DNA from: Megamonas sp. UBA1796
Lineage (GTDB): Bacteria > Bacillota > Negativicutes > Selenomonadales > Selenomonadaceae
DNA: 64,000 nt
Reading direction: 5' to 3'
NCBI GenBank assembly: GCA_002319795.1
Contig: DCFU01000052.1
Location: forward strand, 1,199 to 65,198
Part shown: one piece after another, positions 23,689 to 32,794 of the stretch
Layout of the letters: each line of letters begins with the position of its first letter
Numbering within the stretch: position 1 is the stretch's first letter
Program-made: the position numbers and the translations under genes
Notes under the pieces: model-generated
Databases searched by the model: none
Seen by the model: the letters and a program-made list of their open reading frames with translations, nothing else
Told to the model about the DNA's origin: nothing

Positions 23689-25716
23689 ATGGAAACATTT
23701 CGTTCCGTATGTCCGTATGATTGTCCGGATACTTGTGGCCTGCTGATCGAAGTAGATAAGGGAAAAGTCGTAAAAGTAAAAGGGGATCCGATGCATCCGT
23801 TTACCCGTGGTACGCTTTGCCCTAAAATGGCGCATTATGAAAAAACCGTATATTCACCTTTGCGCCTGAAGACGCCGCTGCTGCGTACGGGCAAGAAGGG
23901 CAACGGTGTATTTCGTCCGATATCCTGGCAGGAAGCGATTCGCCGCATTGCAGAGCAGTGGAAAGAGATCATCGGGAAACAAGGCGCAGAGACGATTTTG
24001 CCATATTCGTATGCCGGAACGATGGGGATTGTTCAGCGGCATACAGGTCAGGCTTTTTTTCATCGCCTGGGAGCTGCCCGTCTTGACCGGACAATTTGCG
24101 CGCCAGCCAAAGGCTGTGGTTGGGAGTCGGTTATGGGGAACACGCTTTCCATACGTCCACAGGAATGTGCTGAAAGTGACTTTATTATCTTATGGGGCAT
24201 CCATGCGGTGGCCACCAATATTCATTTTTTGCAGGATGTCCGTAAAGCCCAAGCAAAAGGTGGCAGGGTTTGGGTCATCGATACCTATGAAAATCTGACA
24301 GCTAAAAACGCAGACAGGTTTATCGCTGTGCGCCCGGGAACGGATGGAGCGCTGGCCTTAGGAATGATGCACGTTATTTTAAAAGAGAATCTTGCTGATA
24401 AAGCATTTTTGGCGGAATATACAGCAGGCTATGAAAAGCTGGCAAAACTTGTTCTGGCAGAATATGCACCGGAACAGGTGGCGGAAATCACCGGTGTGTC
24501 TGTAAAAATAATTGAGGAGGTGGCGAGGGCATATGCTCTCGCAAAAGCCCCCTTCATTCGTTTGGGAAGCGGTCTTTCGCGTTATACGAATGGAGCGATG
24601 ACGGTGAGAACCATTGTCTGCTTACCCGCTTTTGTCGGAGCCTGGAAAAAGAGAGGCGGGGGGCTGTTAGCTTCTGTACCGACCTCCAGGATTCTTGATA
24701 AAAAGGTCGTTGTAAGGGAAGATTTTCTTCCCTATCCTACGCGCAGAATCAATATGGTCCGGCTGGGAGATGCACTATTGGACGCGAAGCAGCCGCTGTA
24801 TAGTTTATATGTTTATCATTCGAATCCGGCGGCGGTTGCTCCTGATCAAAATAAGGTGTTGGAAGGGCTGAAACGGGAAGACCTATTTACGGTCGTGCAT
24901 GAACGTTTTATGACGGATACGGCAAAATATGCCGATATCGTACTTCCGGCGGTGACTTCTCTTGAACAGAGCGATGTATATTGTGCTTATGGGAATTATG
25001 GCCTCCAGCAGGCTAAACCTGTACTTCCGTCGCAGGGAGAGGCCAAATCCAACTGGGAGGTATTTCAGCTTTTGGCTAAGGCTATGGGGATGGAAGATCA
25101 ATTTTTTACATTGTCTGCAGATGCACTGGTTTCGCTGGTATCGGAAAAAGCCAGGGATTTCCTTACAGAAAGGCAGTGGGAAGAATTTACAGCGGGGAAA
25201 CCTGTCGAATGGCTGGTGGATGCCAGGGCAAAAATGAAATTTTGTACTCCCTCCGGAAAAATCGAGTTATATAATCCGGCAGAAGAAGAAACTCTGCCAC
25301 ATTATATTCCGCCACATGGCGATAAAGGGGATTTCTGGTTCATCAATGCACCAGATCCGCGTCTTTTGAATTCGTCATTCAATGAAAGAGCCGAATTGCA
25401 GCGTACACAGAATATGAAACTGCTCATGCACGCGGAGGATGCGCAGGCCCTTTCGTTGCAAGAAGGCGATTTGGTTACTGCCTGGAATGACCGAGGTGAA
25501 GTCAGGTTCTGGCTGGAATGTTCCTTTAAAATTCCCCATGGCGTTGTTGTAACGGAAGGCGTATGGTGGCTCAGCCACGCTCCGGGCAACCGTTCGGTCA
25601 ATGCGCTGACCTCACAGCGGATTACGGATAAAGGAGCAGGCAGCACCTTTTATGATGTCCGGGTTTATGTGAAAAAGACTTTAACACATGAAGAAAATAG
25701 TATCCAGCCAGGTTAA
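23689..25716 (+). CDS. Molybdopterin-dependent oxidoreductase (single-subunit, substrate unknown)
   Basis: About 675 residues of the DMSO-reductase superfamily: an N-terminal 4Fe-4S motif (CPYDCPDTCG...GTLCPKM), MGD-binding domains with ISWQEAIRRIAEQW, SYAGTMG and WGIHAVATN, and the C-terminal MGD domain (AWNDRGEVRF, GVWWLSHAPGNRSVNALTSQ). No Tat signal is present, so it is cytoplasmic. No electron-transfer or membrane partner is adjacent. CGWESVMGN could carry the Mo-ligand cysteine, which I cannot prove. The ATG at 23689 has GGGAGG upstream; the frame extends 13 codons further. Thiosulfate, polysulfide or formate activities are all conceivable. Confidence 0.82.
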   Translation: METFRSVCPYDCPDTCGLLIEVDKGKVVKVKGDPMHPFTRGTLCPKMAHYEKTVYSPLRLKTPLLRTGKKGNGVFRPISWQEAIRRIAEQWKEIIGKQGAETILPYSYAGTMGIVQRHTGQAFFHRLGAARLDRTICAPAKGCGWESVMGNTLSIRPQECAESDFIILWGIHAVATNIHFLQDVRKAQAKGGRVWVIDTYENLTAKNADRFIAVRPGTDGALALGMMHVILKENLADKAFLAEYTAGYEKLAKLVLAEYAPEQVAEITGVSVKIIEEVARAYALAKAPFIRLGSGLSRYTNGAMTVRTIVCLPAFVGAWKKRGGGLLASVPTSRILDKKVVVREDFLPYPTRRINMVRLGDALLDAKQPLYSLYVYHSNPAAVAPDQNKVLEGLKREDLFTVVHERFMTDTAKYADIVLPAVTSLEQSDVYCAYGNYGLQQAKPVLPSQGEAKSNWEVFQLLAKAMGMEDQFFTLSADALVSLVSEKARDFLTERQWEEFTAGKPVEWLVDARAKMKFCTPSGKIELYNPAEEETLPHYIPPHGDKGDFWFINAPDPRLLNSSFNERAELQRTQNMKLLMHAEDAQALSLQEGDLVTAWNDRGEVRFWLECSFKIPHGVVVTEGVWWLSHAPGNRSVNALTSQRITDKGAGSTFYDVRVYVKKTLTHEENSIQPG

Positions 25717-25757
25717 AATTGGGGAATATGCGTGCATATCACCGGAGTATTTGTATT

Positions 25758-27158
25758 TTAGGCGCATTCACTGTCAGCGATTGGCTCACGGTCAAACACA
25801 TACGTAAGAAAGAAGCTTCCAAGGCATGCCAGCCATTCCAGATAGATAACGTGAGGGACAATATGGCTGGCAGGAACGGTTTGCCAGAGAATCAGTACGA
25901 TAACACCTGCCATAATCGTATAGAAGGCAGAGTTTTTTCGGCAATATTGTGGTGCAAATAGCGTGAACAGAACAATTACGCTGAAAGCGGCAGTCAGGCT
26001 CAGGCCAATCATAAGGGTAGAAATAATGCCGCTGATCGTCATAGCTAAGGTTAGTGTCAGTATACCCATAAAAATAACGGCGCTTTTCGTTACTCTGAGA
26101 AAAACTTTTTCGTTTACCGTTGGATTATAGAATTTTTTATAAATATCCTGCGAGAACAGCGTAGCTGAGCTCAGCAGCAGGTTGCAGGCGGTCGATACAT
26201 CGGCTGCCCAAAGTGCGGCCAATGTGATTCCAGCCAATACGGGATCAAGGGACATGATGGTCATGGGAAGTGCCAAGGCCGGTGTAACATCTGGAAACAT
26301 GGATTTGGCAATGACACCCATCAAAGCGCTGACGAAGCCAATTGGCAGCATCATCAAACCGCCAATGATAAATCCTCGTTGGGCGGTTTTTACATCTTTT
26401 GCACCCAGTGAAATCTGAATGATGCTTTGGAGGGATAAGTTCACAGTTACCAGTACTGTAATCCAGGTGATAATGCCAAGGATGCCTACACCATCAAAGA
26501 AATCCATATAGGGAATGTTGGCTGGCAGCTGCATTTCAAGTGTATGCAGGCCGCCGACGGCTTTTACCCCGACAATGGTCGCGAGGATGATGCCCATGTA
26601 TTTCAGGCTGACATTCAACAGGTTCGATAAGCTGGCAGACCACATACCACCGATAGAAGTGATGCCAATAAACACGACAGCACTTGTCAGCATGCCGGTT
26701 GTCATCGTAAACACTTCCGGCAGTAAAGCGCAAAGGATACTGCCGCCGGCAACGTACTGGAGCGACATGATTACCAGTTGGATTGCAATCTGGCAGGCAA
26801 TGCCGGCGATCATCCCCTTTTTATCGTAACAGCGGCCAAGCAGCTCAGGGATGGTTGTAATATTGAGTTCACGGTATTTTTTAGCGACTAATATACCCAT
26901 AGCGATTGCGCCGATACCCCAGGCGGTCGTGTACCAGCCGGCGGATAACCCGACTTTGTAGGCCTGTTCGGCTACACCAATGGTGGATGCCCCACCGACG
27001 GCAAGGCCGACAATCGATACGGTGATCAGCGGCACAGTAAGCTGACGGCCCGCAAGTACGTAGTTGGTTGCGGTGCCGGCTGAGCGGCGTCGGGCGTAAT
27101 AGCTTATGATAAAAAGCAGGACTATGTAGCAGCAGACAATGATGAATGAAATATGCAT
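25758..27158 (-). CDS. Sodium:solute symporter (SSS family), T-box controlled
   Basis: A 466-residue protein with about 12-13 membrane segments and the SSS hallmarks GRQLTVPLITVSIVGLAVGGASTIGVAEQAYKVGLSAG near the N-terminus and LWAADVSTACNLLLSSATLFSQDIYKKF near residue 330. It imports a solute with Na+. The substrate is not evident from the protein, but the leader is a T-box whose best specifier reads TTC, suggesting an aromatic amino acid (phenylalanine) or a derivative. It converges with the molybdopterin gene, with only 41 bp between the stops. TAGGAGG precedes the start. Confidence 0.85.
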   Translation of the reverse strand: MHISFIIVCCYIVLLFIISYYARRRSAGTATNYVLAGRQLTVPLITVSIVGLAVGGASTIGVAEQAYKVGLSAGWYTTAWGIGAIAMGILVAKKYRELNITTIPELLGRCYDKKGMIAGIACQIAIQLVIMSLQYVAGGSILCALLPEVFTMTTGMLTSAVVFIGITSIGGMWSASLSNLLNVSLKYMGIILATIVGVKAVGGLHTLEMQLPANIPYMDFFDGVGILGIITWITVLVTVNLSLQSIIQISLGAKDVKTAQRGFIIGGLMMLPIGFVSALMGVIAKSMFPDVTPALALPMTIMSLDPVLAGITLAALWAADVSTACNLLLSSATLFSQDIYKKFYNPTVNEKVFLRVTKSAVIFMGILTLTLAMTISGIISTLMIGLSLTAAFSVIVLFTLFAPQYCRKNSAFYTIMAGVIVLILWQTVPASHIVPHVIYLEWLACLGSFFLTYVFDREPIADSECA

Positions 27159-27189
27159 GAGGGCCTCCTAAAATAAATGTATTTGTTTT

Positions 27190-27515
27190 TTTTATTCCAT
27201 GCCGGCCATGAAATAAAAAAATCGCCCCTGCTGTAAGGGACGATTATTACCGTGGTACCACCCAATGGATCTCGGGAAAATAAAAAAGAGCAGTACCATG
27301 AGGGGCGAAAATGCCGCGGTACCACCCTGTTTAATCCTAAGATTTACTCTATGTCTGTAACGCAGACAATACGGCACGGCCTACTGTATTTCAGCCTGCA
27401 GCTCAGGAAGGAACTTCATCCAATATTTCCAACTGGTTTGCACCGACTACCAGCTCTCTGTGTAGAAGATAATGGATTACTTTTTTCCGTCATCACCGAT
27501 GGTTTGATTTGATTA
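27190..27515 (-). ncRNA. T-box leader with two consecutive antiterminator/terminator modules
   Basis: Read on the minus strand: a stem I region containing AGAGAGC and GGTGCAAACC, a specifier-loop strand GATGAAG-TTC-CTTCC (TTC at 27413-27411) followed by TGAGC, a stem III GTCTG/CAGAC, then T-box sequence AGGGTGGTACCGCGG (27328-27314) and a terminator whose 3' arm is 27297-27288 with TTTTTT. After a further 26 nt comes a second T-box sequence TGGGTGGTACCACGG (27264-27250) and a second terminator (27244-27221, T run to 27215). Only one stem I exists. Uncharged tRNA would have to be read by both modules before the symporter gene is transcribed. Confidence 0.88.
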
Positions 27516-27521
27516 TTTATG

Positions 27522-27550
27522 ATTATAGACAATTGGTAGAGGATTGTCAA
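27522..27550 (-). promoter_or_regulatory. Consensus promoter of the T-box transcript
   Basis: TTGACA (27550-27545) and TATAAT (27527-27522) on the minus strand are separated by 17 nt, a perfect sigma-A promoter. The predicted start near 27515 is about 360 nt from the symporter start codon. Confidence 0.88.
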
Positions 27551-27770
27551 GGCGTTTTATAAAAATGCATATGTAAAGATGTTTACTGATGGACAGATTC
27601 ATTTATGACAGCAGAATCCGTAGAATCAAGGCTTAATTTGTATTGGCAGATTGGGATGCCTTGCACCAGGTGGCCTAGGATCCTGGGCCGCTGACGTTTG
27701 TTGCTGTTGTCTATGGAATGTATTTAAAATATAAGAAAACATGCATGCAATGACCTGTTTAAAAGCATAA
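27551..27770. other. Gap without recognisable gene
   Basis: Between the T-box promoter and the LysR terminator I see no gene. A GC-rich palindrome-like stretch (GGTGGCCTAGGATCCTGGGCC, interrupted) near 27668-27688 is the only structure and its meaning is unclear. Confidence 0.4.
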
Positions 27771-27816
27771 AAGAAAGCTGGCAGATGAGGAAAAACTCTC
27801 TGCCAGCTTTCTTTTA
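27771..27816. terminator. Terminator of the LysR gene
   Basis: AAGAAAGCTGGCAGA pairs with TCTGCCAGCTTTCTT around a 13-nt loop, with A and T runs on opposite sides, so it works in both directions. Its right side overlaps the LysR stop codon at 27814. Confidence 0.88.
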
Positions 27817-28767
27817 TGTTTGAGATAGTGATTCTTCCCGACAAAAATCAAGAAACATTTCCTCTATATGAGATAATGCCCCCTTTTTTCTATAAAAAAG
27901 ACGTACGTAACGTGAAGCTAATTTACTCTGGACTTTATAAAATACCAGTTTATTTGTAGGTTCAAGGTGCTCCAGCATGCTGGCACGGATAAAGGCAACA
28001 CCTCTGCCGTCTTTGGCTACGAAATATGAAGTTTGTATCTGGTCCAGATACATGGCGACTTTAGGTTCAATGCCATTTTTGTGAAACATTTGCAATGCCC
28101 GCCGATTTAAATCATTTCCCTGTTTCAACAGAATAAAAGGTTCCTGGGAAAATCTCTTGAGGCTTACAGATTTGCAGGAAGAATCCTGGAAATGGCCGCT
28201 TATGATGTCTTCACGTGATAACGCATAAGAAGCCAAAGAGGCGTTGATTGAAAATTTTGCCGGAGCCGCAAGAATTATGTCTTCTTTTTGCAGTACCAGG
28301 CTATCATATAGAACCGGGCTGTAACTTTCTACTTCGACAATGAAGTTGATTGTTCCATTGTGAAGGTAGTTTAAAAGCTCACGGCTGTTTCCCTCCAGAA
28401 TAGTTATTCCATATTCGGAATATTTTTTTTGGAATCGTATAGCTAAAGAGGGAAGAATATGCGCACAAAAAAAAGCTGAGCTTCCAATAGAGAGTGTCCC
28501 GTGCTTGATTTCCCGCAACCGGTTCAGGGAAGTCTGGAGCTGGTTTTCGACAGACTTGATTTGACTGGCTGCCTGGATATAACATTCGCCTGCTGCGGTT
28601 GGTTGGATAGGAGTTATATTCCGATTGAACAAAGAAAGGCCTAAACGGTCTTCTTCCCGTTTTACCATAGCGCTCAAGGAGGGCTGAGAGATAAAAAGTT
28701 TTGTAGCAGCGCGGGAAAAGCTTTTTTCTTCGCAGATGGTCATGATATATTCCATGATTTTTTCCAT
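27814..28767 (-). CDS. LysR-family transcriptional regulator
   Basis: The 317-residue protein has the winged HTH at the N-terminus (MEYIMTICEEKSFSRAATKLFISQPSLSAMVKREEDRLGLSLFNRN) and a periplasmic-binding-like effector domain. It is divergent from the symporter/aminotransferase/FAH/SDR cluster that starts at 29.1 kb, the usual layout of a LysR gene and its target operon. The two related upstream regions at 28.9 and 30.4 kb are candidate binding sites, as inferred from position. The inducer is unknown. Confidence 0.92.
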   Translation of the reverse strand: MEKIMEYIMTICEEKSFSRAATKLFISQPSLSAMVKREEDRLGLSLFNRNITPIQPTAAGECYIQAASQIKSVENQLQTSLNRLREIKHGTLSIGSSAFFCAHILPSLAIRFQKKYSEYGITILEGNSRELLNYLHNGTINFIVEVESYSPVLYDSLVLQKEDIILAAPAKFSINASLASYALSREDIISGHFQDSSCKSVSLKRFSQEPFILLKQGNDLNRRALQMFHKNGIEPKVAMYLDQIQTSYFVAKDGRGVAFIRASMLEHLEPTNKLVFYKVQSKLASRYVRLFYRKKGALSHIEEMFLDFCREESLSQT

Positions 28768-28900
28768 ACACTTTTATCTCCTGTTTCTACTTATCTATTA
28801 AATGGTATTGTCTTTTTATATATGTGATGCATTTACAAGTCGTAATGGTTTATGAGGATATTCTATACTATTTTACAAATAAAGTCTAATGGAAGTGGGT

Positions 28901-28977
28901 ATTATATTATATTTTATATAATGATATATCATAACAGGTATTAGCTTAAAATCATAGAATCATCTATGATTTTAAGC
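28901..28977. promoter_or_regulatory. Regulatory module A: TATAAT element plus 15-bp palindrome
   Basis: TATAATG (28917-28923) is followed by a perfect inverted repeat, GCTTAAAATCATAGA (28944-28958) and its complement (28963-28977) around ATCA. About 61 of 72 positions (28901-28972) match module B at 30428-30499 without gaps in my hand alignment. It lies between the LysR gene and the symporter and is a likely operator. Confidence 0.7.
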
Positions 28978-29094
28978 GTAAGAGCTCTTTACAGCTGTAG
29001 TTTTGTTTAGGGAAATACGGATTAAAAAAAGTAAGTACATTTTTGACTGTATGTGTTTTTTTATTGCTTTATACGATGAGGAGTGAAAAGGACC

Positions 29095-30387
29095 ATGGAA
29101 AATGAAGCTATATTGATTGAATCTCAAGCGGGGGAAAAGACAATCAAAAAGAAAAAAATGCCGTTGGCTAACCAGATTGTCATAGGCATGGTACTGGGAA
29201 TTATTTTTGGGTATTTTTTCCCGAGTTATGGTGTCGCAATCAAGCCAATTGGGGATGTATTTTTACGGATGATAAAAATGATTATTGTACCGTTGATATT
29301 TTCCGGTCTGATTCTGGGGATTGCAGGTGTTGGCGATTTCAAGAAAATGGGACGTTTAGGAATCAAGGCGATTATCTGGTTTGAGCTGGCAACAACGGTG
29401 GCTTTGCTTTACGGGCTTATTTTAGGCAATGTTGTCCAGCCAGGCATCGGTGTGAGCGCCGGACCTGCAGGTGATATTTCGGCCGTGGCGCAATACACAC
29501 AACAAAAGGTAGATATATTGCAAACCTTTATTGACATAGTGCCTACAAATGCGATTGAAGCCATGGGAAAGGGAAATTTGCTGCAAATTGTATTTTTCTC
29601 CTGTTTTCTTGGTGTAGCAATTGCAAACATTGGAGAAAAAGGGAAAATCATGGTGAATATTGCCAGTTCGTTAATGGAGGCTATGTTCAAGGTAACGAAT
29701 TATGTAATGAAGCTTACGCCGTTTGCCGTGTTTGCCTTCATGGCGTTCACTATTGGCAAATATGGTCTTAGTATGATTATACCATTAGGGAAGATTTTAT
29801 TGACGCTTTATGGAGGACTTCTTGCGTTTATTGTTACGGTTCTTCTTGTGGCATGTACGCTTTGCCATATAAATTTTTTCCAGATTATTCGGATATTCAG
29901 GCAACCTATTATTTTAGCGTTCACTACATCTTCCAGTGAGGCTGCTATGCCGGTTGTAATGAAGAATTTGGAAAAATTTGGTGTGCCGAAGCATATAGTT
30001 AATTTTGTAATCCCTACAGGATATACTTTCAATATGGATGGAGGTACTTTATATTATTGCATTGGAGTTTTATTTATTGCCCAGGTATATGGAATAGAGC
30101 TTGATCTGGCAACACAGCTGTTGATTTTCATTACCCTGATGATTACTTCAAAAGGCATTGCTGGTGTATATGGAGCTGCAATGGTTGTGCTTACCGGTAC
30201 AATTGCGGCATTTAATCTGCCTGTTGAGGGATTAGCACTGCTCATGGGAATTGACCGTTTTATGGATATGGGGCGTACCGTGACCAATCTTATGGGCAAT
30301 ATTATTGCAACCCTTGTGGTAGCGCGTTGGGAAAAAGAGCTTCCCGATGCTGTTATTCAGTCGGGGTATGCCAAGAGTTACGATTGA
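29095..30387 (+). CDS. Dicarboxylate/amino acid:cation symporter (DAACS family)
   Basis: A 430-residue protein with about eight hydrophobic segments and two re-entrant loops. Family motifs are present: TTSSSEAAMPVVMKN (serine-rich loop), IPTGYTFNMDGGTLYY (cation and substrate site) and a C-terminal GIDRFMDMGRTVTNLMGN. It imports glutamate, aspartate, C4-dicarboxylates or related acids with Na+ or H+. I prefer the ATG at 29095 with GAGGAG about 11 nt upstream, rather than the GTG at 29083 that overlaps that site. It is the first gene of a presumed catabolic cluster controlled by the divergent LysR protein. Confidence 0.92.
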   Translation: MENEAILIESQAGEKTIKKKKMPLANQIVIGMVLGIIFGYFFPSYGVAIKPIGDVFLRMIKMIIVPLIFSGLILGIAGVGDFKKMGRLGIKAIIWFELATTVALLYGLILGNVVQPGIGVSAGPAGDISAVAQYTQQKVDILQTFIDIVPTNAIEAMGKGNLLQIVFFSCFLGVAIANIGEKGKIMVNIASSLMEAMFKVTNYVMKLTPFAVFAFMAFTIGKYGLSMIIPLGKILLTLYGGLLAFIVTVLLVACTLCHINFFQIIRIFRQPIILAFTTSSSEAAMPVVMKNLEKFGVPKHIVNFVIPTGYTFNMDGGTLYYCIGVLFIAQVYGIELDLATQLLIFITLMITSKGIAGVYGAAMVVLTGTIAAFNLPVEGLALLMGIDRFMDMGRTVTNLMGNIIATLVVARWEKELPDAVIQSGYAKSYD

Positions 30388-30427
30388 TTTTCTACAGGAA
30401 GATGGATGGATAGTTTCTGTGAGTCGA

Positions 30428-30504
30428 ATCATATTGTATTTTGTATAATGATATATTAAAAAATGTATTAGTTTAATATAATAGAATCATTTATGATTTA
30501 AGTA
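30428..30504. promoter_or_regulatory. Regulatory module B, near-duplicate of module A
   Basis: TATAATG (30444-30450) and the downstream AATAGAATCATTTATGATTTAAG follow the same order and spacing as in module A, 1,527 bp away. The palindrome is degenerate on the left arm. It lies upstream of the aminotransferase gene, so the transporter and the enzymes probably answer to the same regulator although they lie in line. Confidence 0.68.
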
Positions 30505-30576
30505 CAGGAAGATGCTGGTAATGAAACGATGCCAGCTGCAATACATTTGTGCTGTACTTGGAAGGGGATAATAGAA

Positions 30577-31824
30577 ATGTTCAAGAGCTTTGCTGCTCCG
30601 CATGCAAAAGGGAAAATTGCCAAAGATAAGATTTTTGGCGCTGCAGGCGCCGCAGCCAGAGATATTGCCTGTATAGGTGCGGATAAGGTCATCAATGGCA
30701 CGCAGGGGGCTATTTTGGACGAGGATGGAAGCCTCGTATGTCTGCCAACGGTAGAAAAAGTTTATCGCAGTCTTTCGACACGGGAACTTATAGCTTATGC
30801 ACCTATCGCCGGCGTACCGGAATATCTGGATAAGGTCATAGAAGCTGCTTTTGGGAAAACCAGACCACAAGGGCACATTTCGGCAGTTGCTACGGCTGGT
30901 GGTACAGGTGGAATCCATCATGCTGTGTGGAATTATACCAGTGCAGGTGATGCCGTTCTTACGGCTGAATGGTACTGGTCCGCGTATAAGCTTCTTTGCG
31001 CAGATATGAACCGCAGACTCGATACCTATAGGATGCTGACACCAGATGGACACTATAACACGGCTGCATTGGAAACTAAAATCCGCGAATGTGCTGCAAC
31101 GCAGGATAGTGTTATGGTTATTATCAATACACCGGCGCATAATCCTACAGGATACAGCCTGTCAAAGAAAGAAATGCAGGATGTTGTCAGGATGACCGGA
31201 CATGTAAGTGAAGAAACAGGCGTCAAGGTGATTCTATTCCTGGATGTTGCCTATTTGGATTATGCAGGCGATAAGGATGAAGTCAGAGATGTGTTTCAAG
31301 CACTCAGCCATCTGCCGGAAGGCGTGCTGGCTATCGTGCAGTACAGCATGTCGAAGGGATTTACGATGTATGGCCAGCGTGTGGGGGCGATGATAGGTAT
31401 TTCAGATAATGAGGAAATCATCCGGGAATTTTTCTATATCAATCAGTATACCAGCCGTGCTACATGGTCGAATATCAATCGGCCATGCATGATGACCCTG
31501 GCAAAGGTTTACAGCAATCCGAATCTTTTGTCGGCTATCGAGGGAGAGCGCGATACCTATTACAGAATGATCAAGGCACGCGCGGATCTTTTCATGCAAG
31601 AAGCTTCGGCATGCGGATTGTCTTATATACCGTATGTCGCCGGGTTCTTTATTTCCCTTCCTGCCAAACAACCAGACGCTGTATGTGAAAAGCTGCATGC
31701 GCAGCATATCTATATTGTGCCTTTGGCAGCGGGTATCCGCGTAGCTGTATGCGCAATACCATTGAGGCAGATTCCGGGTTTGGCAGGAAGAATCAAGACA
31801 GTTTTGGATGAAGTTGAAGGATAA
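30577..31824 (+). CDS. PLP-dependent aminotransferase (class I/II)
   Basis: A 415-residue fold-type I aminotransferase. INTPAHNPTGYSLSKKEM carries the conserved NPTG asparagine and proline, FLDVAYLDYAG the aspartate that contacts the pyridine nitrogen, and YSMSKGFTMYGQRVG the Schiff-base lysine. It resembles aspartate/aromatic aminotransferases in overall layout. The ATG at 30577 has GGAAGGGGAT upstream; a longer frame from 30529 lacks a site. It follows the symporter and module B. It probably deaminates the imported amino acid to a keto acid passed to the next two enzymes. Confidence 0.9.
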   Translation: MFKSFAAPHAKGKIAKDKIFGAAGAAARDIACIGADKVINGTQGAILDEDGSLVCLPTVEKVYRSLSTRELIAYAPIAGVPEYLDKVIEAAFGKTRPQGHISAVATAGGTGGIHHAVWNYTSAGDAVLTAEWYWSAYKLLCADMNRRLDTYRMLTPDGHYNTAALETKIRECAATQDSVMVIINTPAHNPTGYSLSKKEMQDVVRMTGHVSEETGVKVILFLDVAYLDYAGDKDEVRDVFQALSHLPEGVLAIVQYSMSKGFTMYGQRVGAMIGISDNEEIIREFFYINQYTSRATWSNINRPCMMTLAKVYSNPNLLSAIEGERDTYYRMIKARADLFMQEASACGLSYIPYVAGFFISLPAKQPDAVCEKLHAQHIYIVPLAAGIRVAVCAIPLRQIPGLAGRIKTVLDEVEG

Positions 31825-31890
31825 AGAAAGTACAATTTTCGTATAAAATACAAGACCGGAGATTCCGGCATAAAGAAAGGGCGTAAGAGC

Positions 31891-32766
31891 ATGAGACTTG
31901 CTACAATCCATCTGGAAGGAAAAGAAACAGCTACGGTAGTAACTGCCAAAGGAGTTGTGCCTGTAGCGGTGCTGAATGAGGCGTTCGGCAAAAGCTGGCC
32001 TGAAGATATGTTTCAAATCATTTGTACAGGCGTATTGGAGGAGATGAAGGAATGGTACAATCATGGTGGCAGGGCAAAGACAGAGAAGATAAATGCTATT
32101 CCTAAAAAGGATGCTGCCTTTGCGCCGCTCTATCGTCACCCAAGTAAGATCTGGGGCATTGGCCTGAACTATGCGGATCATGCCGGAGATCTTGCGGAAA
32201 AAGCGCCAACAGGACGTCCTGCGAGCTTTGCGAAGTTTGATACCACGATTATTGGTACAGGCGAGTCTATTCGCCTGCCGCTGCAGTCCCAAAAAACAAC
32301 GGGTGAATCAGAACTGGGCATTATTTATGGGAAAAAGTGCAAGGATGTCAAGAAAGAAGATTGGCTCAGTGTCGTGGCAGGCTATACGACTATTATAGAT
32401 ATGACGGCGGAGGATATCCTTCGCTTAAATCCAAGATACCTTACACAGGTGAAGAATTTTGATACCTTTTTCTCCTATGGTCCGGAGCTTGTGACCCCGG
32501 ATGAGGTAGAGGACGTTATGAAACTACGCGTGGCTACGGTCATCAATGGTAAAATACATGCGCAGAACGTTGTTTCGAATATGACGTTTCCACCGGATTT
32601 TCTGGTGTCATACCATAGTGAGATTGCGACCATGCTGCCAGGTGATATTATTTCTACAGGAACCCCGCGTGCTGTGCAGTTAAACGAGGGTGATGTTATT
32701 GCGTGCCATATTGATGGTTTCGAGCCTTTGGTGAATCCGGTTGTTGATTTGAAGGTAAAAAAATAA
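31891..32766 (+). CDS. Fumarylacetoacetate hydrolase family protein
   Basis: A 291-residue protein whose C-terminal two-thirds is the FAH fold: KIWGIGLNYADHA, then RPASFAKFDTTIIGTGESIRLP, the metal-site E residues in GESELGIIYGKK, and LLPGDIISTGTPRAVQ-like GDIISTGTPRAVQLNEGD near the C-terminus. Members hydrolyse or decarboxylate beta-keto acids or isomerise hydroxymuconate-type compounds using Mg2+. The N-terminal ~90 residues (MRLATIHLEGKETATVV) are the usual small extra domain. The neighbours suggest it acts on a keto acid from the aminotransferase. AAAGAAAGGGCG is the start region. Confidence 0.9.
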   Translation: MRLATIHLEGKETATVVTAKGVVPVAVLNEAFGKSWPEDMFQIICTGVLEEMKEWYNHGGRAKTEKINAIPKKDAAFAPLYRHPSKIWGIGLNYADHAGDLAEKAPTGRPASFAKFDTTIIGTGESIRLPLQSQKTTGESELGIIYGKKCKDVKKEDWLSVVAGYTTIIDMTAEDILRLNPRYLTQVKNFDTFFSYGPELVTPDEVEDVMKLRVATVINGKIHAQNVVSNMTFPPDFLVSYHSEIATMLPGDIISTGTPRAVQLNEGDVIACHIDGFEPLVNPVVDLKVKK

Positions 32767-32794
32767 TTATTAGCATGCAGAAAGGATGATAAAG

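Noticed and set aside
27190..27515. Two complete tandem T-box riboswitches
   Set aside because: Only one stem I and one specifier region can be found; the second T-box sequence begins too soon after the first terminator for another stem I.
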